A program made the position numbers and the translations under genes. Under the pieces are notes generated by a model. It saw only the letters and a program-made list of their open reading frames with translations. It ran no database searches and had not been told where the DNA came from. This document shows, piece by piece, positions 26,301 through 34,723 of a DNA stretch of 64,000 bases (within the stretch, counting starts at the first letter, position 1; each line of letters opens with the position of its first letter). Source of the stretch: Edaphocola aurantiacus (GTDB lineage Bacteria; Bacteroidota; Bacteroidia; Chitinophagales; Chitinophagaceae); NCBI RefSeq assembly GCF_019797745.1, contig NZ_VOSI01000002.1, positions 310,001-374,000 of the forward strand, read 5' to 3'.

Positions 26301-26446
26301 ATATCAGTCCCTTTAACTGTGATTACAGCGCCAGATATAGCTTCTCCGTCTTTATCCTTAACGGTACCTGTAATTACTTTCGTCTGGGCGAAAGCTGTTT
26401 GCGTGATGGCTGAGACCACCGCAAACGAGAGTAGCATTTTCTTCAT
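23330..26446 (-). CDS. SusC/RagA-type TonB-linked outer-membrane transporter
   Basis: A 1,038-residue TonB-dependent transporter. A signal peptide (cleavage near TAFAQT) precedes a carboxypeptidase-regulatory-like domain (residues about 22-105, VITGTVKDKDGEAISGAVITVKG). The plug contains VRGMGSLSASSAPLIVLDGAPY and the SusC-type ILKDATTKAVYGARAANGVILVTTKRG. The rest forms the 22-strand barrel. There is no N-terminal STN domain, so it should not signal through an anti-sigma factor. It is followed by susD. The 143-base leader carries an inverted repeat (26502-26510 with 26534-26542), which may be regulatory. Confidence 0.93.
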   Translation of the reverse strand: MKKMLLSFAVVSAITQTAFAQTKVITGTVKDKDGEAISGAVITVKGTDISALSDDDGNYSITAPNDANTLVFSSFGNEKQEVKIKGNTVNFTFDSGSTETEEVTVYGAKLDSRSYVGAISTVTAKEIAKRPVTSVAAALDGAAPGVLVTSGGGQPGSNPDIMVRGMGSLSASSAPLIVLDGAPYSGALNTINPADIKDIVILKDATTKAVYGARAANGVILVTTKRGEKSERPRINFDASVGALQRFIPAYKTLGVKDYYETAWKGYLDQATTTTSSEDFVDFLGGYNAYNVPNSQLMIDGKVNPNASLLWTDNWENELKRIGVRQNYNLSVSNGDNKSDYYFSLGYTRDQGIVKNSDYSRITALLNVNSRINSWLKTGFKIQTAYEDQLFHLGSGTAYSNPFYGAMTMAPIYPVYRYDANGNRMYQADGTPVYDFGYNTTGTAHGNIEQRPFGLNTNTVAALTYNKPNTLALNGNGVGYLEAKIYRDLTAKTQFSVNYYSGDELNYYNSEYGDAANVLGRSIRQTTTNINYTFNQFLTWRPQANNLNQNDSSANRFSLTVGHEAYNWKNSFTQMRRTGFFAPGFTEGAAAAVGEGSTSQIDRLRIETYFAQAEYSYKGKYFFNGSASRNGSSRFSPQSRWGNFGAAGLGWMISDESFMSGMKDKLDMLKLRFSYGVTGNDAINGYYAWLDRFGAYPNAGNPGLIFANYGNDKLKWEGQVEMDLGIDLATKQNRFTASLDFYNKGSNNLLYVQPLAPSVGTSGYYANVGSMRNRGVELQVSYDWVRSKKFSWNTRLNLAHNRNTITQIQGEDSLIGGIDILAKGLPVGSYFTYEYAGVSSTGVSQWYKADGSITTDYNSLTTADRKLFKSPFRDLEGSMSNQIAYKNFDLSFTFTFGLGGQNYDGTYASLMSGGAEARGNAIHADMLNAWNKAGDENNADVVPKFSYGSAGTNAASASSRFLVTNSFLKLRNVNLGYTFSPKMLNNSSFKSVRIYYAMDNVLNFSARRGLDVQSSFFGATNFTYFPYRTYVIGVNVGL

Positions 26447-26501
26447 ACCCTTTTTGATTATTGAAAAATTTAAATTTTTATTTTCTATAACATATTAACA
26501 C

Positions 26502-26542
26502 AGCATTATCTAAAATGTAACAACACTTTAAAATAATGCTGC
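26502..26542. repeat. Inverted repeat in the susC leader
   Basis: CAGCATTAT (26502-26510) and ATAATGCTG (26534-26542) are perfect complements separated by 23 A/T-rich bases, 56-96 bases upstream of the susC start. It could be an operator or an RNA hairpin in the leader. Confidence 0.4.
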
Positions 26543-26589
26543 GCTAAATTAACTAAAAAATAATACAATTTGTATTTTTTTTATAAAAC

Positions 26590-28422
26590 TTATTGCTTAT
26601 TAATGACAATTCTTTTAGTCAGTTGGCTATTGTCTACCAACACGTTAACCATGTAAACACCGTTTGCTGCATGGTCAATTACCATTTTGTAGCTGTTATT
26701 AGTAACTTGGTTCACACTTGTTTTGCTCACCACCTTTCCTAATACATCATAAATTACGATAGATGCATTTTTAGGTGTAGCAAAGTTGAACTGGATTGTG
26801 ATGTTACCATCAGCACTTGGATTAGGATATACCTGGAAAGCAGAATTATCCATTTGATCCAGGCCTCTGATACCAACAGCATTGGTACAGTTGCTCACTG
26901 GAACTGTTTCCACAGTCATTACATTACTGCCACTTGGATCCAAAGCATCTTTCAGACGGCTTTGTGCACCAGCAAAGGCAGGGAAGTTAGTTTGATCAAA
27001 AGGATTTTCCCAACCTACAGGAATTTTAGAATACTGAGAAGAAACACCAAAGTCCTTACCATCTAAATTACACGCAGCGTCCGGACCACCAGATAATACA
27101 CCAATGATTCTACCGTACACATCGAATAAGCCAGAACCTGAAGATCCTCCTGCAGTACCGCCCGTCAATGTATTAATGTTCCAGTGGGTATTAGAAACAG
27201 CAGTCTGGTTGAAGGTACCGTTACCGGCAACTTCCAGAGCAGCTGATAATTTCATCAGGTCACCACCAGGATGGTGCATACCTATGAAATAGTTATACTC
27301 ATCTTCCATTTCTGCAACAGAATAACCAGCTTTTCTAGACCAACCCGCAAGGTGCGCATTAGAAACAGGAGACAGGTTATCGTTCAGTTCTAATAACAGG
27401 AAATCCTGTACCAGTGACGGATGATCTGGGCTACCAGCCATTGAAGGATAGTTACTTCTTGATACAAATTTCGCACCACCGGTTAATGTAGGTGCAGTTG
27501 TAGCATTAGGTAAGCCAGTACCATCACAGTTTGTTGATTTGAAATTAAAACGGAACTGCCAGTACTGGAAGTGTGCGTTTGTTCTTTGGTTATCACCATC
27601 ACAGTGTGATGCAGTGATAAATAAAGGACGACAAGTAGTACCGTAGTTACGTGTATTGTTGATCAGTGTACCACTACAGAAACCAATATCAGAGAATGTA
27701 GCATCCGGAGAAATCAGGATTCTCGCTACACCTGTTCTTTCATCAGCATAATCATTTGCAGCAGGACAGATCGCATTTACGTGACATTGAGCAGATTGGC
27801 CAATTACCGGTGGGTTAACAGGATCAATCTGGGTACTGCTGTATTGTGTTACATCATTATCCAGACCTCTGTATAAGGCACCAGCATTTTTAATGCGGTA
27901 TTGAATATCGCTTACATTTACGTTAGGATCAATATCCATTTCGATATTCACAACGCTACCCTGTACAGGTTCATTGGAGAATCTGCCATCAGCAACATTA
28001 TGGTCTGCAGTGTATGCACCCAAAATCTGGCGACCGTTTGCATTGCTTACAAACAATCTAACTCCTTTTGGCAAGTGGAACTGATCGTAATATAAAGTGA
28101 TCGCTTGTGCTTCCGGAATCTCTACAGAAAGTTTCCAGATACGGGTACCATCAGCCAGATAAGTCCAGCTACCGGTTTTTTGAAAATCCAGATCAGCTGG
28201 TATTGTAGTACCAACTCTGTACATTTTCACCGCGTTCGCAGCTTGTGCATCTTCCAGAGCCAGACGCTCATAATCCGGTTTTTGCAATATTACATGCTCA
28301 TTAGCAATCGTCACATAGTCTCTAACACTAGCGGACAATGGGAATCCTCCTGCTCCAACCTGAGCCTGCGCAGTAAGACCGCCAAGACACGAAAGCAAGG
28401 TAATAAAATACAACTTCTTCAT
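26590..28422 (-). CDS. T9SS-secreted trypsin-fold protease related to lysyl endopeptidase
   Basis: A 610-residue exported serine protease. After a signal peptide (cleavage near TAQAQ) comes a roughly 190-residue propeptide-like region. The peptidase domain has its triad visible as His273 (FITASHCD), Asp340 (VQDFLLLEL) and Ser428 (GGSSGSGLFD), plus FCSGTLINN and several cysteine pairs. GSSGSGL and the length of the domain match the lysyl endopeptidase/Achromobacter protease I group of family S1. A T9SS sorting domain follows (VYPNPSADGNITIQF to RIVINKQ). It lies 143 bases upstream of susC on the same strand, suggesting a protein-degradation locus. Confidence 0.88.
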   Translation of the reverse strand: MKKLYFITLLSCLGGLTAQAQVGAGGFPLSASVRDYVTIANEHVILQKPDYERLALEDAQAANAVKMYRVGTTIPADLDFQKTGSWTYLADGTRIWKLSVEIPEAQAITLYYDQFHLPKGVRLFVSNANGRQILGAYTADHNVADGRFSNEPVQGSVVNIEMDIDPNVNVSDIQYRIKNAGALYRGLDNDVTQYSSTQIDPVNPPVIGQSAQCHVNAICPAANDYADERTGVARILISPDATFSDIGFCSGTLINNTRNYGTTCRPLFITASHCDGDNQRTNAHFQYWQFRFNFKSTNCDGTGLPNATTAPTLTGGAKFVSRSNYPSMAGSPDHPSLVQDFLLLELNDNLSPVSNAHLAGWSRKAGYSVAEMEDEYNYFIGMHHPGGDLMKLSAALEVAGNGTFNQTAVSNTHWNINTLTGGTAGGSSGSGLFDVYGRIIGVLSGGPDAACNLDGKDFGVSSQYSKIPVGWENPFDQTNFPAFAGAQSRLKDALDPSGSNVMTVETVPVSNCTNAVGIRGLDQMDNSAFQVYPNPSADGNITIQFNFATPKNASIVIYDVLGKVVSKTSVNQVTNNSYKMVIDHAANGVYMVNVLVDNSQLTKRIVINKQ

Positions 28423-28435
28423 AAAAGAGTTTAAA

Positions 28436-28855
28436 ATCGTGAACTTTTAAAAAATAAGGTTTGTAAATGTAGGGCTTATTTTGTAAATATAAGACAATTT
28501 TTCAAATCTGAACGGCATCATTGCTATATTTTATATGATACTCATTCCTTTCATTTCATTCAATTTATTCGAATTATTGAACAGAAAAGTATCTCCATTT
28601 CAAAGCATGAAATTGTAACAAATGACATCTATTGCCAATCCCTTTACGACAAAGGTTTTCCACATTTTTTTAAAAATGTGTATATTTTTTAATAAAAAAT
28701 TTCACTACGTAAAAATTACTTTTTAATATTGTGCAAGAATTCGTTCTTACTAACCCATTTTATAAAAAAGTTCAGTGTAGCATACGCTGAACTTTTTATT
28801 TTTATATCCCGCTCAAACAAAGGCCCCTACAGCGTTTCAACGGTTAGCCATTTCA
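28436..28855. other. Divergent AT-rich intergenic region
   Basis: About 420 bases between the divergent protease and pseudouridine synthase genes. It is rich in A/T with no coding frame. The only clear structure is a terminator-like hairpin at 28765-28797, preceded by a short AAGAA-TTCG-TTCTT hairpin (28735-28748). Confidence 0.6.
28765..28797 (+). terminator. Orphan terminator-like hairpin, possible end of a small RNA
   Basis: AAAAAGTTCAGTGTA (28765-28779) pairs with 28783-28797 with one G-U wobble and loop GCA, followed by ATTTTTATA. No gene on the plus strand ends upstream. A weak box TAATATTG lies just before 28735, so a short transcript of about 60-70 bases could end here. Confidence 0.4.
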
Positions 28856-29458
28856 ATGATGAAAACTTTTTCCTACATTTTGTTTTATAAACCCTTTCAG
28901 GTCTTATCTCAGTTTTCTGCAGAGGGCGATAAAAAAACACTCGCAAATTTTTTCAGCGACATTGAAAAAAATATTTATCCGGTCGGTCGTCTCGACTATG
29001 ATAGTGAAGGCTTGATCTTACTTACAAACGACACAAAAATAAATCAGCAATTACTGAGCCCCGCAGCAGCACATCAGAAGACGTACTACGTACAGGTTGA
29101 AGGCATCCCCTCGAAAGAGATGCTGCAACAATTAACTGAAGGCGTAATTATTTCAGTAAATGGCAAACCACATAAAACAGCTCCGGCAAAAGTTTCTGTA
29201 ATTACCGAACCGGAGGCTATTCCGGAACGCAATCCTCCCATACGTTTCCGTAAGAATATTCCTACTAGCTGGATTGCACTGAGCATTACAGAAGGAAAAA
29301 ACCGGCAAGTCCGCAAAATGACCGCAGCCGTAGGCCTGCCAACATTAAGGCTGATCCGTCAGAGCATAGGCAGCGTGGAAATCGGCAGTATGCAGCCAGG
29401 AGAATTTATATACCTGCGCCCGAATCTTGTAAAGAAATTATTCCTTCCCATCTCCTAA
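28856..29458 (+). CDS. rRNA large-subunit pseudouridine synthase E-like protein (RsuA family)
   Basis: A 200-residue pseudouridine synthase of the RsuA/RluB/E/F family without an S4 domain. The catalytic motif is GRLDYDSEGLILLTND (Asp47), followed by KTYYVQVEG and the ITEGKNRQVRKM motif near residue 145. RluE of E. coli modifies U2457 of 23S rRNA, and the S4-less architecture here fits that group best. Two adjacent ATG codons (28856 and 28859) are both possible starts. It appears monocistronic. Confidence 0.87.
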   Translation: MMKTFSYILFYKPFQVLSQFSAEGDKKTLANFFSDIEKNIYPVGRLDYDSEGLILLTNDTKINQQLLSPAAAHQKTYYVQVEGIPSKEMLQQLTEGVIISVNGKPHKTAPAKVSVITEPEAIPERNPPIRFRKNIPTSWIALSITEGKNRQVRKMTAAVGLPTLRLIRQSIGSVEIGSMQPGEFIYLRPNLVKKLFLPIS

Positions 29459-29567
29459 ATGACCCATTAATAATTTCGCAACAATTGCGTAATGATAGTG
29501 TAATAGGTATCTAACATTTCCGTAATAGGTTTAAGGTTACTTCGCATAAACCTTTATACCAATTCTT

Positions 29568-30413
29568 ATGGCAAGATCCTTGTCTGTAGCGGTTATTAGT
29601 GATGTACACCTGGGTACGTACGGATGTCATGCCACCGAATTACTCAATTATCTGAGGAGTATTAATCCTCAGATACTAATCCTCAACGGCGATATAATTG
29701 ACGGATGGCAGTTCAGCAAAAGATACTTTCCCCAAAGCCACTTTGAAGTCATCAACGAAATCTTTAAAAAGGTCTCGGAAGGTACGCGTGTGGTATATAT
29801 CACCGGTAATCATGATGAAATCCTGAGAAGATACTCCGATATGGAAATCGGCAATATCTTACTGACCGATAAATTTCTATTGAACATTGATGGCAAAAAG
29901 ATGTGGATCTTTCATGGCGATGTATTTGACAATACCACCAAAGGATCTGCTAAAATCATTGCCAAACTGGGCGGAAAGGGATATGACCTGCTCATACTGT
30001 TAAACCGTGCGATCAACTTTTGCTTAAAGCTGATGCACAAGAACAAAGTATCTCTATCCAAAAAGGTAAAAAACGGCGTAAAAAAGGCGATTACCTATAT
30101 CCACAATTTCGAACAGACCATCGCAGATCTCGCGATTGAAAAGAAGTACGACTATGTGATCTGTGGCCATATACACCAGCCCTTGATTAAAAATATCAGT
30201 CAGGAGGACGGCTCTGTTACCTATCTGAACTCCGGCGACTGGATCGAAAACCTCACCGCACTGGAATATAATAACAATGAATGGTCTCTGTATCAGTATA
30301 CAGAATGTGAGTTTGCAGATATTCCCAAATCAAAAAAAATGTACAAGAAATACGAGGTAAACCTGGAAATGGACATCCTCCAATACATACATTCCACAAA
30401 GACGGCAATATGA
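29568..30413 (+). CDS. LpxH-like metallophosphoesterase
   Basis: A 281-residue calcineurin-like phosphoesterase with the full metal-ligand set: Asp12 and His14 (SDVHLG), Asp42 (NGDIID), Asn81-His82 (TGNHD), His116 (FHGD) and His201/His203 (CGHIHQP). This is the pattern of UDP-2,3-diacylglucosamine pyrophosphohydrolases and relatives in Bacteroidota, though the insertion with a lysine-rich helix differs from canonical LpxH. The stop codon overlaps the start of the next gene (ATGA), so both are translationally coupled. A lipid-sugar pyrophosphate is the likely substrate, inferred from the neighbour. Confidence 0.85.
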   Translation: MARSLSVAVISDVHLGTYGCHATELLNYLRSINPQILILNGDIIDGWQFSKRYFPQSHFEVINEIFKKVSEGTRVVYITGNHDEILRRYSDMEIGNILLTDKFLLNIDGKKMWIFHGDVFDNTTKGSAKIIAKLGGKGYDLLILLNRAINFCLKLMHKNKVSLSKKVKNGVKKAITYIHNFEQTIADLAIEKKYDYVICGHIHQPLIKNISQEDGSVTYLNSGDWIENLTALEYNNNEWSLYQYTECEFADIPKSKKMYKKYEVNLEMDILQYIHSTKTAI

Positions 30414-31444
30414 GGATTTTCTATGCGGTACAGGCCACTGGCAACGGACACATCAGCAGAGCAATGGAGATGCTTCCGGCACTATCACAATATGGAGAAG
30501 TAGATGTTTTTCTGAGTGGCAGCAATGCAACTCTAAAGGCGGATTTACCTGTTGTAATGCGTAGTAAAGGCATTAGCTTACATTACACTTCAAAAGGGAA
30601 AATAAACTTCTTAAAAACGGCCATGAATATAGATCCATTGCACGTTTTAAAGTATGCAAAAGAGCTGCCACTGAAGCAATACGACCTTATCATTAACGAC
30701 TTTGAAAGCATTACCTCTCTGGCTTGCAAATGGCAGCGCGTACCATCTGTTCATTTCGGACATCAGGCCAGTTTTGCCTCGCCCAAGACGCCAAGACCCC
30801 GGCATAAGAACTTCATGGGAGAAGCGATCTTAAAGTACTATGCAAGCGGAACCGTTTCAGTGGGACTGCATTTTACAGCATATGACCAGTACATTCTGCC
30901 ACCAGTTATTAAAACAGAAATCTGGAATGCACAACCGACAAAACAGGATTTTATCTGTGTGTATCTTCCTTCCTGCTCAGATGAAATGCTGCTCCCCTAT
31001 TTATCACAGATAAAGGATTGTAGTTTCCATGTGTTCTCCCGGCAAACTTCCTACATCACAACGAAGCAAAACTGCACTTTCTTTCCCGTAGATAAAGCAC
31101 TGTTCAACCTCAATCTTACGCATTGCCAGGGAATCATTACCAATGCCGGTTTTGAAACCCCTGCCGAGGCTATGGCCCTGAACAAAAAGATACTGGCTAT
31201 TCCTATTGGCGGGCAATATGAACAGCAATGTAATGCTGCTGCACTGGCCAAACTGGGCGTGCCTACTCTAAGTAAAATAGACCTTCATTTCACAGAAAAG
31301 GTCCGCCAATGGCTGGACCTTCCTGATACAGTTTATGATCACTCCTTTAACCGCTCTACTGCTCATATAATTCAAGAAATGATGCAGATAGCAGAAAAGG
31401 AGCAGGTATTTACTTCACAATCTCATCAACTACTTTTTGAGTAA
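30410..31444 (+). CDS. GT28-like glycosyltransferase (MJ1255/VC2487 type)
   Basis: A 344-residue GT-B fold protein. It begins MRIFYAVQATGNGHISRAMEM, whose GxGHxxR pattern is the N-terminal signature of GT28/MurG-like and MJ1255-type glycosyltransferases. The C-terminal nucleotide-sugar half has GIITNAGFETPAEAMALNKKILAIPI and GGQYEQQCNA. Its ATG overlaps the stop of the LpxH-like gene by four bases. Together they look like a two-step module acting on a nucleotide-linked lipid or sugar. Its 3' end overlaps the convergent M1 peptidase gene by 35 bases. Confidence 0.82.
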   Translation: MRIFYAVQATGNGHISRAMEMLPALSQYGEVDVFLSGSNATLKADLPVVMRSKGISLHYTSKGKINFLKTAMNIDPLHVLKYAKELPLKQYDLIINDFESITSLACKWQRVPSVHFGHQASFASPKTPRPRHKNFMGEAILKYYASGTVSVGLHFTAYDQYILPPVIKTEIWNAQPTKQDFICVYLPSCSDEMLLPYLSQIKDCSFHVFSRQTSYITTKQNCTFFPVDKALFNLNLTHCQGIITNAGFETPAEAMALNKKILAIPIGGQYEQQCNAAALAKLGVPTLSKIDLHFTEKVRQWLDLPDTVYDHSFNRSTAHIIQEMMQIAEKEQVFTSQSHQLLFE

Positions 31445-33290
31445 GCGGATGGTAATTAGGTCTGGCAAGGATATAGATTTCTGAAGCCATTTGTTTGCCC
31501 TCCGCTGTCTTCATCATCTCTTTATATAAGGGCTGCAAGAATTTCTCTCTGCCGGTTACATAAAGGAAAGAGCGCATTGCGGGGTATGCAGGTGTATACT
31601 TTGTTTTTATAGACAAGAGATACCAGAGATCGGCCTTTTCACTGTTCTGTGTCTGTGTAAGATGATATACCTGATCCAGGTCTTTCATCTGCTCCAGATT
31701 GATGTTTGAAGCGACCATCTGGCGCAGGAAATGCATCCATTCATAAGTACTCCATTGTGCAGCCGGTAAAGCAGCAGCTTTAGTACCGGTAGTAAACTTT
31801 TTCGCTACAGAATCAACTTTTGCGAAACGTTCCATATCTGCTCTCGGACAGCTTTTCGGAATACCAGCACTATATACCCACTCATTGATATTTATCTTCA
31901 TCTTCCAATCAGGATTCTGATCCAGAAGGTGCTTGTTCAGATACTCAATAAAATCTTTTGTATTCATTGTCTTGAACGCATTATCGTTGAAATACTGAGT
32001 TAGGAAAGTATCCATTTTTGCACGGCCAACGGTCAGTTCAATAAGCTTCAGCAAATGCGCTCCTTTTTCATAGGCAATGTCGGTAAGCCCGTCATCAGGA
32101 TTACGTCCTTTCAGGTTCAGGCGCAGGTGTGTATCTTCAGGTTTATCTTTCAGATCTTCCATAGTAGCCACAAGGTCCTGGTAGCCCAGCTCCCATTGCA
32201 TATCAGTATACGATTTACCTTGCATGGCTTCTGTAATACGACGCTCGAAATACATGGTAAATCCTTCGTTCAGCCAGAAATCATTCCAGGTATGATTGGT
32301 CACCAGATTACCACTCCAGTTATGTGCCAGTTCATGTGCAATCAGGTTGACCAGCGATTTATCTCCGGCCAGGATAGTAGGGGTACAGAATGTTAGTTTA
32401 GGATTCTCCATCCCTCCGATCGGGAAGCCTGAAGGCAGTACCAGTATATCGTATCTTCCCCAACGATAGGGTCCATATAATTCTTCAGCTGTATGCACCA
32501 TCTTACCCACATCTGTAAACTCGTTATACGCTTTGGCCAGTATGGACGGCTCGGCATAAATACCTGTACGATCATCAATAGATTTAAATCCGATATCCCC
32601 AACGGCCAGAGCCATCAGGTAAGCTGGTATCGGCTTATCCATATGGAATGTATAGACACCATCTGCCGCTTTCTGTTGTGGATTGGTTGCACTCATCAGG
32701 GCCATTAAACCCTTTGGAACAGTGACTTTTGCATCGTAGGTATAACGTACACCAGGACCATCCTGCACCGGTATCCAGGTGCGGGCATGTATACTCTCCG
32801 ATTGCGTGTAGAGGAATGGGTGCTGCTTGCCGAAAGTTTGCTCCGGCGCCAGCCATTGCAACGCAGTCGCTTTATCTGTGGTATGGTAGTAAATCTTAAC
32901 TGACTTATTTTCTGGCTTAATGGTTACATTCAATGCAGTGCCCAGTACAGAATCTGGTTTACCCAGTGTGTATGCTGCTTTGGTTACACCATCAAGGAAA
33001 ACACTGTCAATAACCAGGTCCTTTGTATCAAAAATAATCTGGCCTTTTTTATACGGATTTTCAATATCCCAGAGGGCACTTCCCGTGATCGTTTTTGCAT
33101 CAAAACTCACCTCAATATCCAGGAACAAATGGGTACCCTTTACACTGTCGGCATTGCTTTGTGTATGGTAATCTTTATTGTCGAAAGCAGCTTCTGCTGC
33201 CGGTGACTGTCCTTTATCCTTATCGCCCGACTGTTTACAGGCCAGAAGCGTACAAGCCGCCGCAGAAAGGAGAAGTAGTATCTTATTCAT
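31410..33290 (-). CDS. M1 family aminopeptidase lipoprotein
   Basis: A 626-residue zinc aminopeptidase. The lipobox (LLAC, Cys18) predicts membrane anchoring. M1 hallmarks are GGMEN (292-296) and HELAHNW with the third ligand Glu342 (HExxH-x18-E), preceded by an N-terminal beta-saddle domain. The C-terminal part resembles the leukotriene A4 hydrolase-type helical domain (KSCPRADMERFAKVDSV and onward), so this is closer to LTA4H-like M1 peptidases than to PepN. It would trim N-terminal residues from peptides in the periplasm. A -7 box lies at 33333-33340. Confidence 0.92.
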   Translation of the reverse strand: MNKILLLLSAAACTLLACKQSGDKDKGQSPAAEAAFDNKDYHTQSNADSVKGTHLFLDIEVSFDAKTITGSALWDIENPYKKGQIIFDTKDLVIDSVFLDGVTKAAYTLGKPDSVLGTALNVTIKPENKSVKIYYHTTDKATALQWLAPEQTFGKQHPFLYTQSESIHARTWIPVQDGPGVRYTYDAKVTVPKGLMALMSATNPQQKAADGVYTFHMDKPIPAYLMALAVGDIGFKSIDDRTGIYAEPSILAKAYNEFTDVGKMVHTAEELYGPYRWGRYDILVLPSGFPIGGMENPKLTFCTPTILAGDKSLVNLIAHELAHNWSGNLVTNHTWNDFWLNEGFTMYFERRITEAMQGKSYTDMQWELGYQDLVATMEDLKDKPEDTHLRLNLKGRNPDDGLTDIAYEKGAHLLKLIELTVGRAKMDTFLTQYFNDNAFKTMNTKDFIEYLNKHLLDQNPDWKMKININEWVYSAGIPKSCPRADMERFAKVDSVAKKFTTGTKAAALPAAQWSTYEWMHFLRQMVASNINLEQMKDLDQVYHLTQTQNSEKADLWYLLSIKTKYTPAYPAMRSFLYVTGREKFLQPLYKEMMKTAEGKQMASEIYILARPNYHPLTQKVVDEIVK

Positions 33291-33332
33291 ATTGGATATT
33301 ATCAGATTATCGTGGGTTTACATTGCCCGAAA

Positions 33333-33340
33333 CAAAACTA
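33333..33340 (-). promoter_or_regulatory. -7 promoter box of the M1 peptidase gene
   Basis: TAGTTTTG on the minus strand matches TAnnTTTG, 42 bases before the start codon. Confidence 0.45.
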
Positions 33341-33401
33341 CTGAATTAATTTTCTTTATCCCTATGCTGACTTAATTTCGTGTTATTCAAGCAATGAACA
33401 T

Positions 33402-34715
33402 ATGGAGCAGATCAGTATATTCTGGCATCGGAGAGACCTTAGAGCAGATGATAATGCAGGGCTGTATTACGCATTAAAGCAACAAAAGAATGTAATGCCG
33501 GTATTTATTTACGATACAGATATACTGGACGAATTAGGTGACAAAACGGATGCCCGGGTAAGTTTTATACACCAATCTGTTGAGCAGCTGGGAGAATTAT
33601 ATGCAGCACAGGGTTCCGGCTTGCGTACGTTTAAGGGCCGCCCAGCCGAAGTTTTTGCTGCACTGGCACGGCAATATAAGATTGAAGCTATTTATTGCAA
33701 TGAAGATTATGAGCCCTATGCCCGTAAACGGGATCAGGCCATTGCTCAATGGTGTGGACAAAACGGTATATCCTTTCATGCATATAAAGACCAGGTCATC
33801 TTTTCTGCACGAGAGGTGCTCAAATCTGACGGCCATCCATACACGGTGTTTACTCCATACAGCAAGGTATGGAAGGCCAAACTCAATGATTTCTTTACCC
33901 ACTCCTACCCTACGGAAACATACTATGCATCATTGATTCAGCTGAACTCAAAGCCGGAATCTTTAAGTCTCGAAGCACTCGGATTTGAGCAAACATCAAT
34001 AACCTTGCCCGGTAAAAATATAAAGGCAACCCAGATCCGGGAATATAGCCTCACACGCGATTTACCCTATCTTGAAAACGGCACAACGCGACTGGGCATA
34101 CACCTCCGGTTCGGAACATTATCTGTCCGCAAACTGGTCCGGCATATTATCCCTCTGAATGAAACCTTTCTGAATGAACTGATCTGGAGAGAATTTTTCC
34201 AGTCTATTTTATGGCATTTCCCACAGGTTATTCATCAATCATTCAAGCCACAATATGATCATATCCGCTGGCGCAATAACGAGCAGGAGTTTGCACTATG
34301 GTGTCAGGGTAATACCGGTTTCCCTATCGTGGATGCAGGTATGCGTGAACTAAATGCTACAGGGCATATGCATAACCGTGTACGCATGATCGTGGCCAGT
34401 TTTCTGGTTAAGGATCTGTTGATTGACTGGAGATGGGGCGAAGCATACTTCGCAGAGAAACTACTGGACTATGAACTGGCTGCAAATAATGGAAACTGGC
34501 AGTGGGCCGCCGGTTGCGGCTGTGATGCTGCACCTTATTTCCGGGTATTCAATCCAGAGTTACAGCAGAACAAATTTGATCCCGATAAACAATATATCAA
34601 AAAATGGGTGCCGGAATACGGAACAGGAAATTATACGGAGCCCATGGTAGACCATAAAGCGGCAAAGGAGCGCTGCATCAGCACCTATAAAGAGGCTTTA
34701 CAGCAGGCAAAATAA
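33402..34715 (+). CDS. Deoxyribodipyrimidine photolyase (class I, cryptochrome/photolyase family)
   Basis: A 437-residue photolyase. The N-terminal antenna domain begins ISIFWHRRDLRADDNAGLYYAL. The FAD-binding domain contains the conserved LRFGTLSVRKL, WREFFQSILW, ATGHMHNRVRMIVASFLVKDLLIDWRWGE and NGNWQWAAGCGCDA segments, with the electron-transfer tryptophans present. It repairs cyclobutane pyrimidine dimers in a light-driven reaction. Length and start fit. It is convergent with a DUF1684 lipoprotein and shows no neighbours of a light-response system. Confidence 0.93.
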   Translation: MEQISIFWHRRDLRADDNAGLYYALKQQKNVMPVFIYDTDILDELGDKTDARVSFIHQSVEQLGELYAAQGSGLRTFKGRPAEVFAALARQYKIEAIYCNEDYEPYARKRDQAIAQWCGQNGISFHAYKDQVIFSAREVLKSDGHPYTVFTPYSKVWKAKLNDFFTHSYPTETYYASLIQLNSKPESLSLEALGFEQTSITLPGKNIKATQIREYSLTRDLPYLENGTTRLGIHLRFGTLSVRKLVRHIIPLNETFLNELIWREFFQSILWHFPQVIHQSFKPQYDHIRWRNNEQEFALWCQGNTGFPIVDAGMRELNATGHMHNRVRMIVASFLVKDLLIDWRWGEAYFAEKLLDYELAANNGNWQWAAGCGCDAAPYFRVFNPELQQNKFDPDKQYIKKWVPEYGTGNYTEPMVDHKAAKERCISTYKEALQQAK

Positions 34716-34723
34716 AACAGGGA

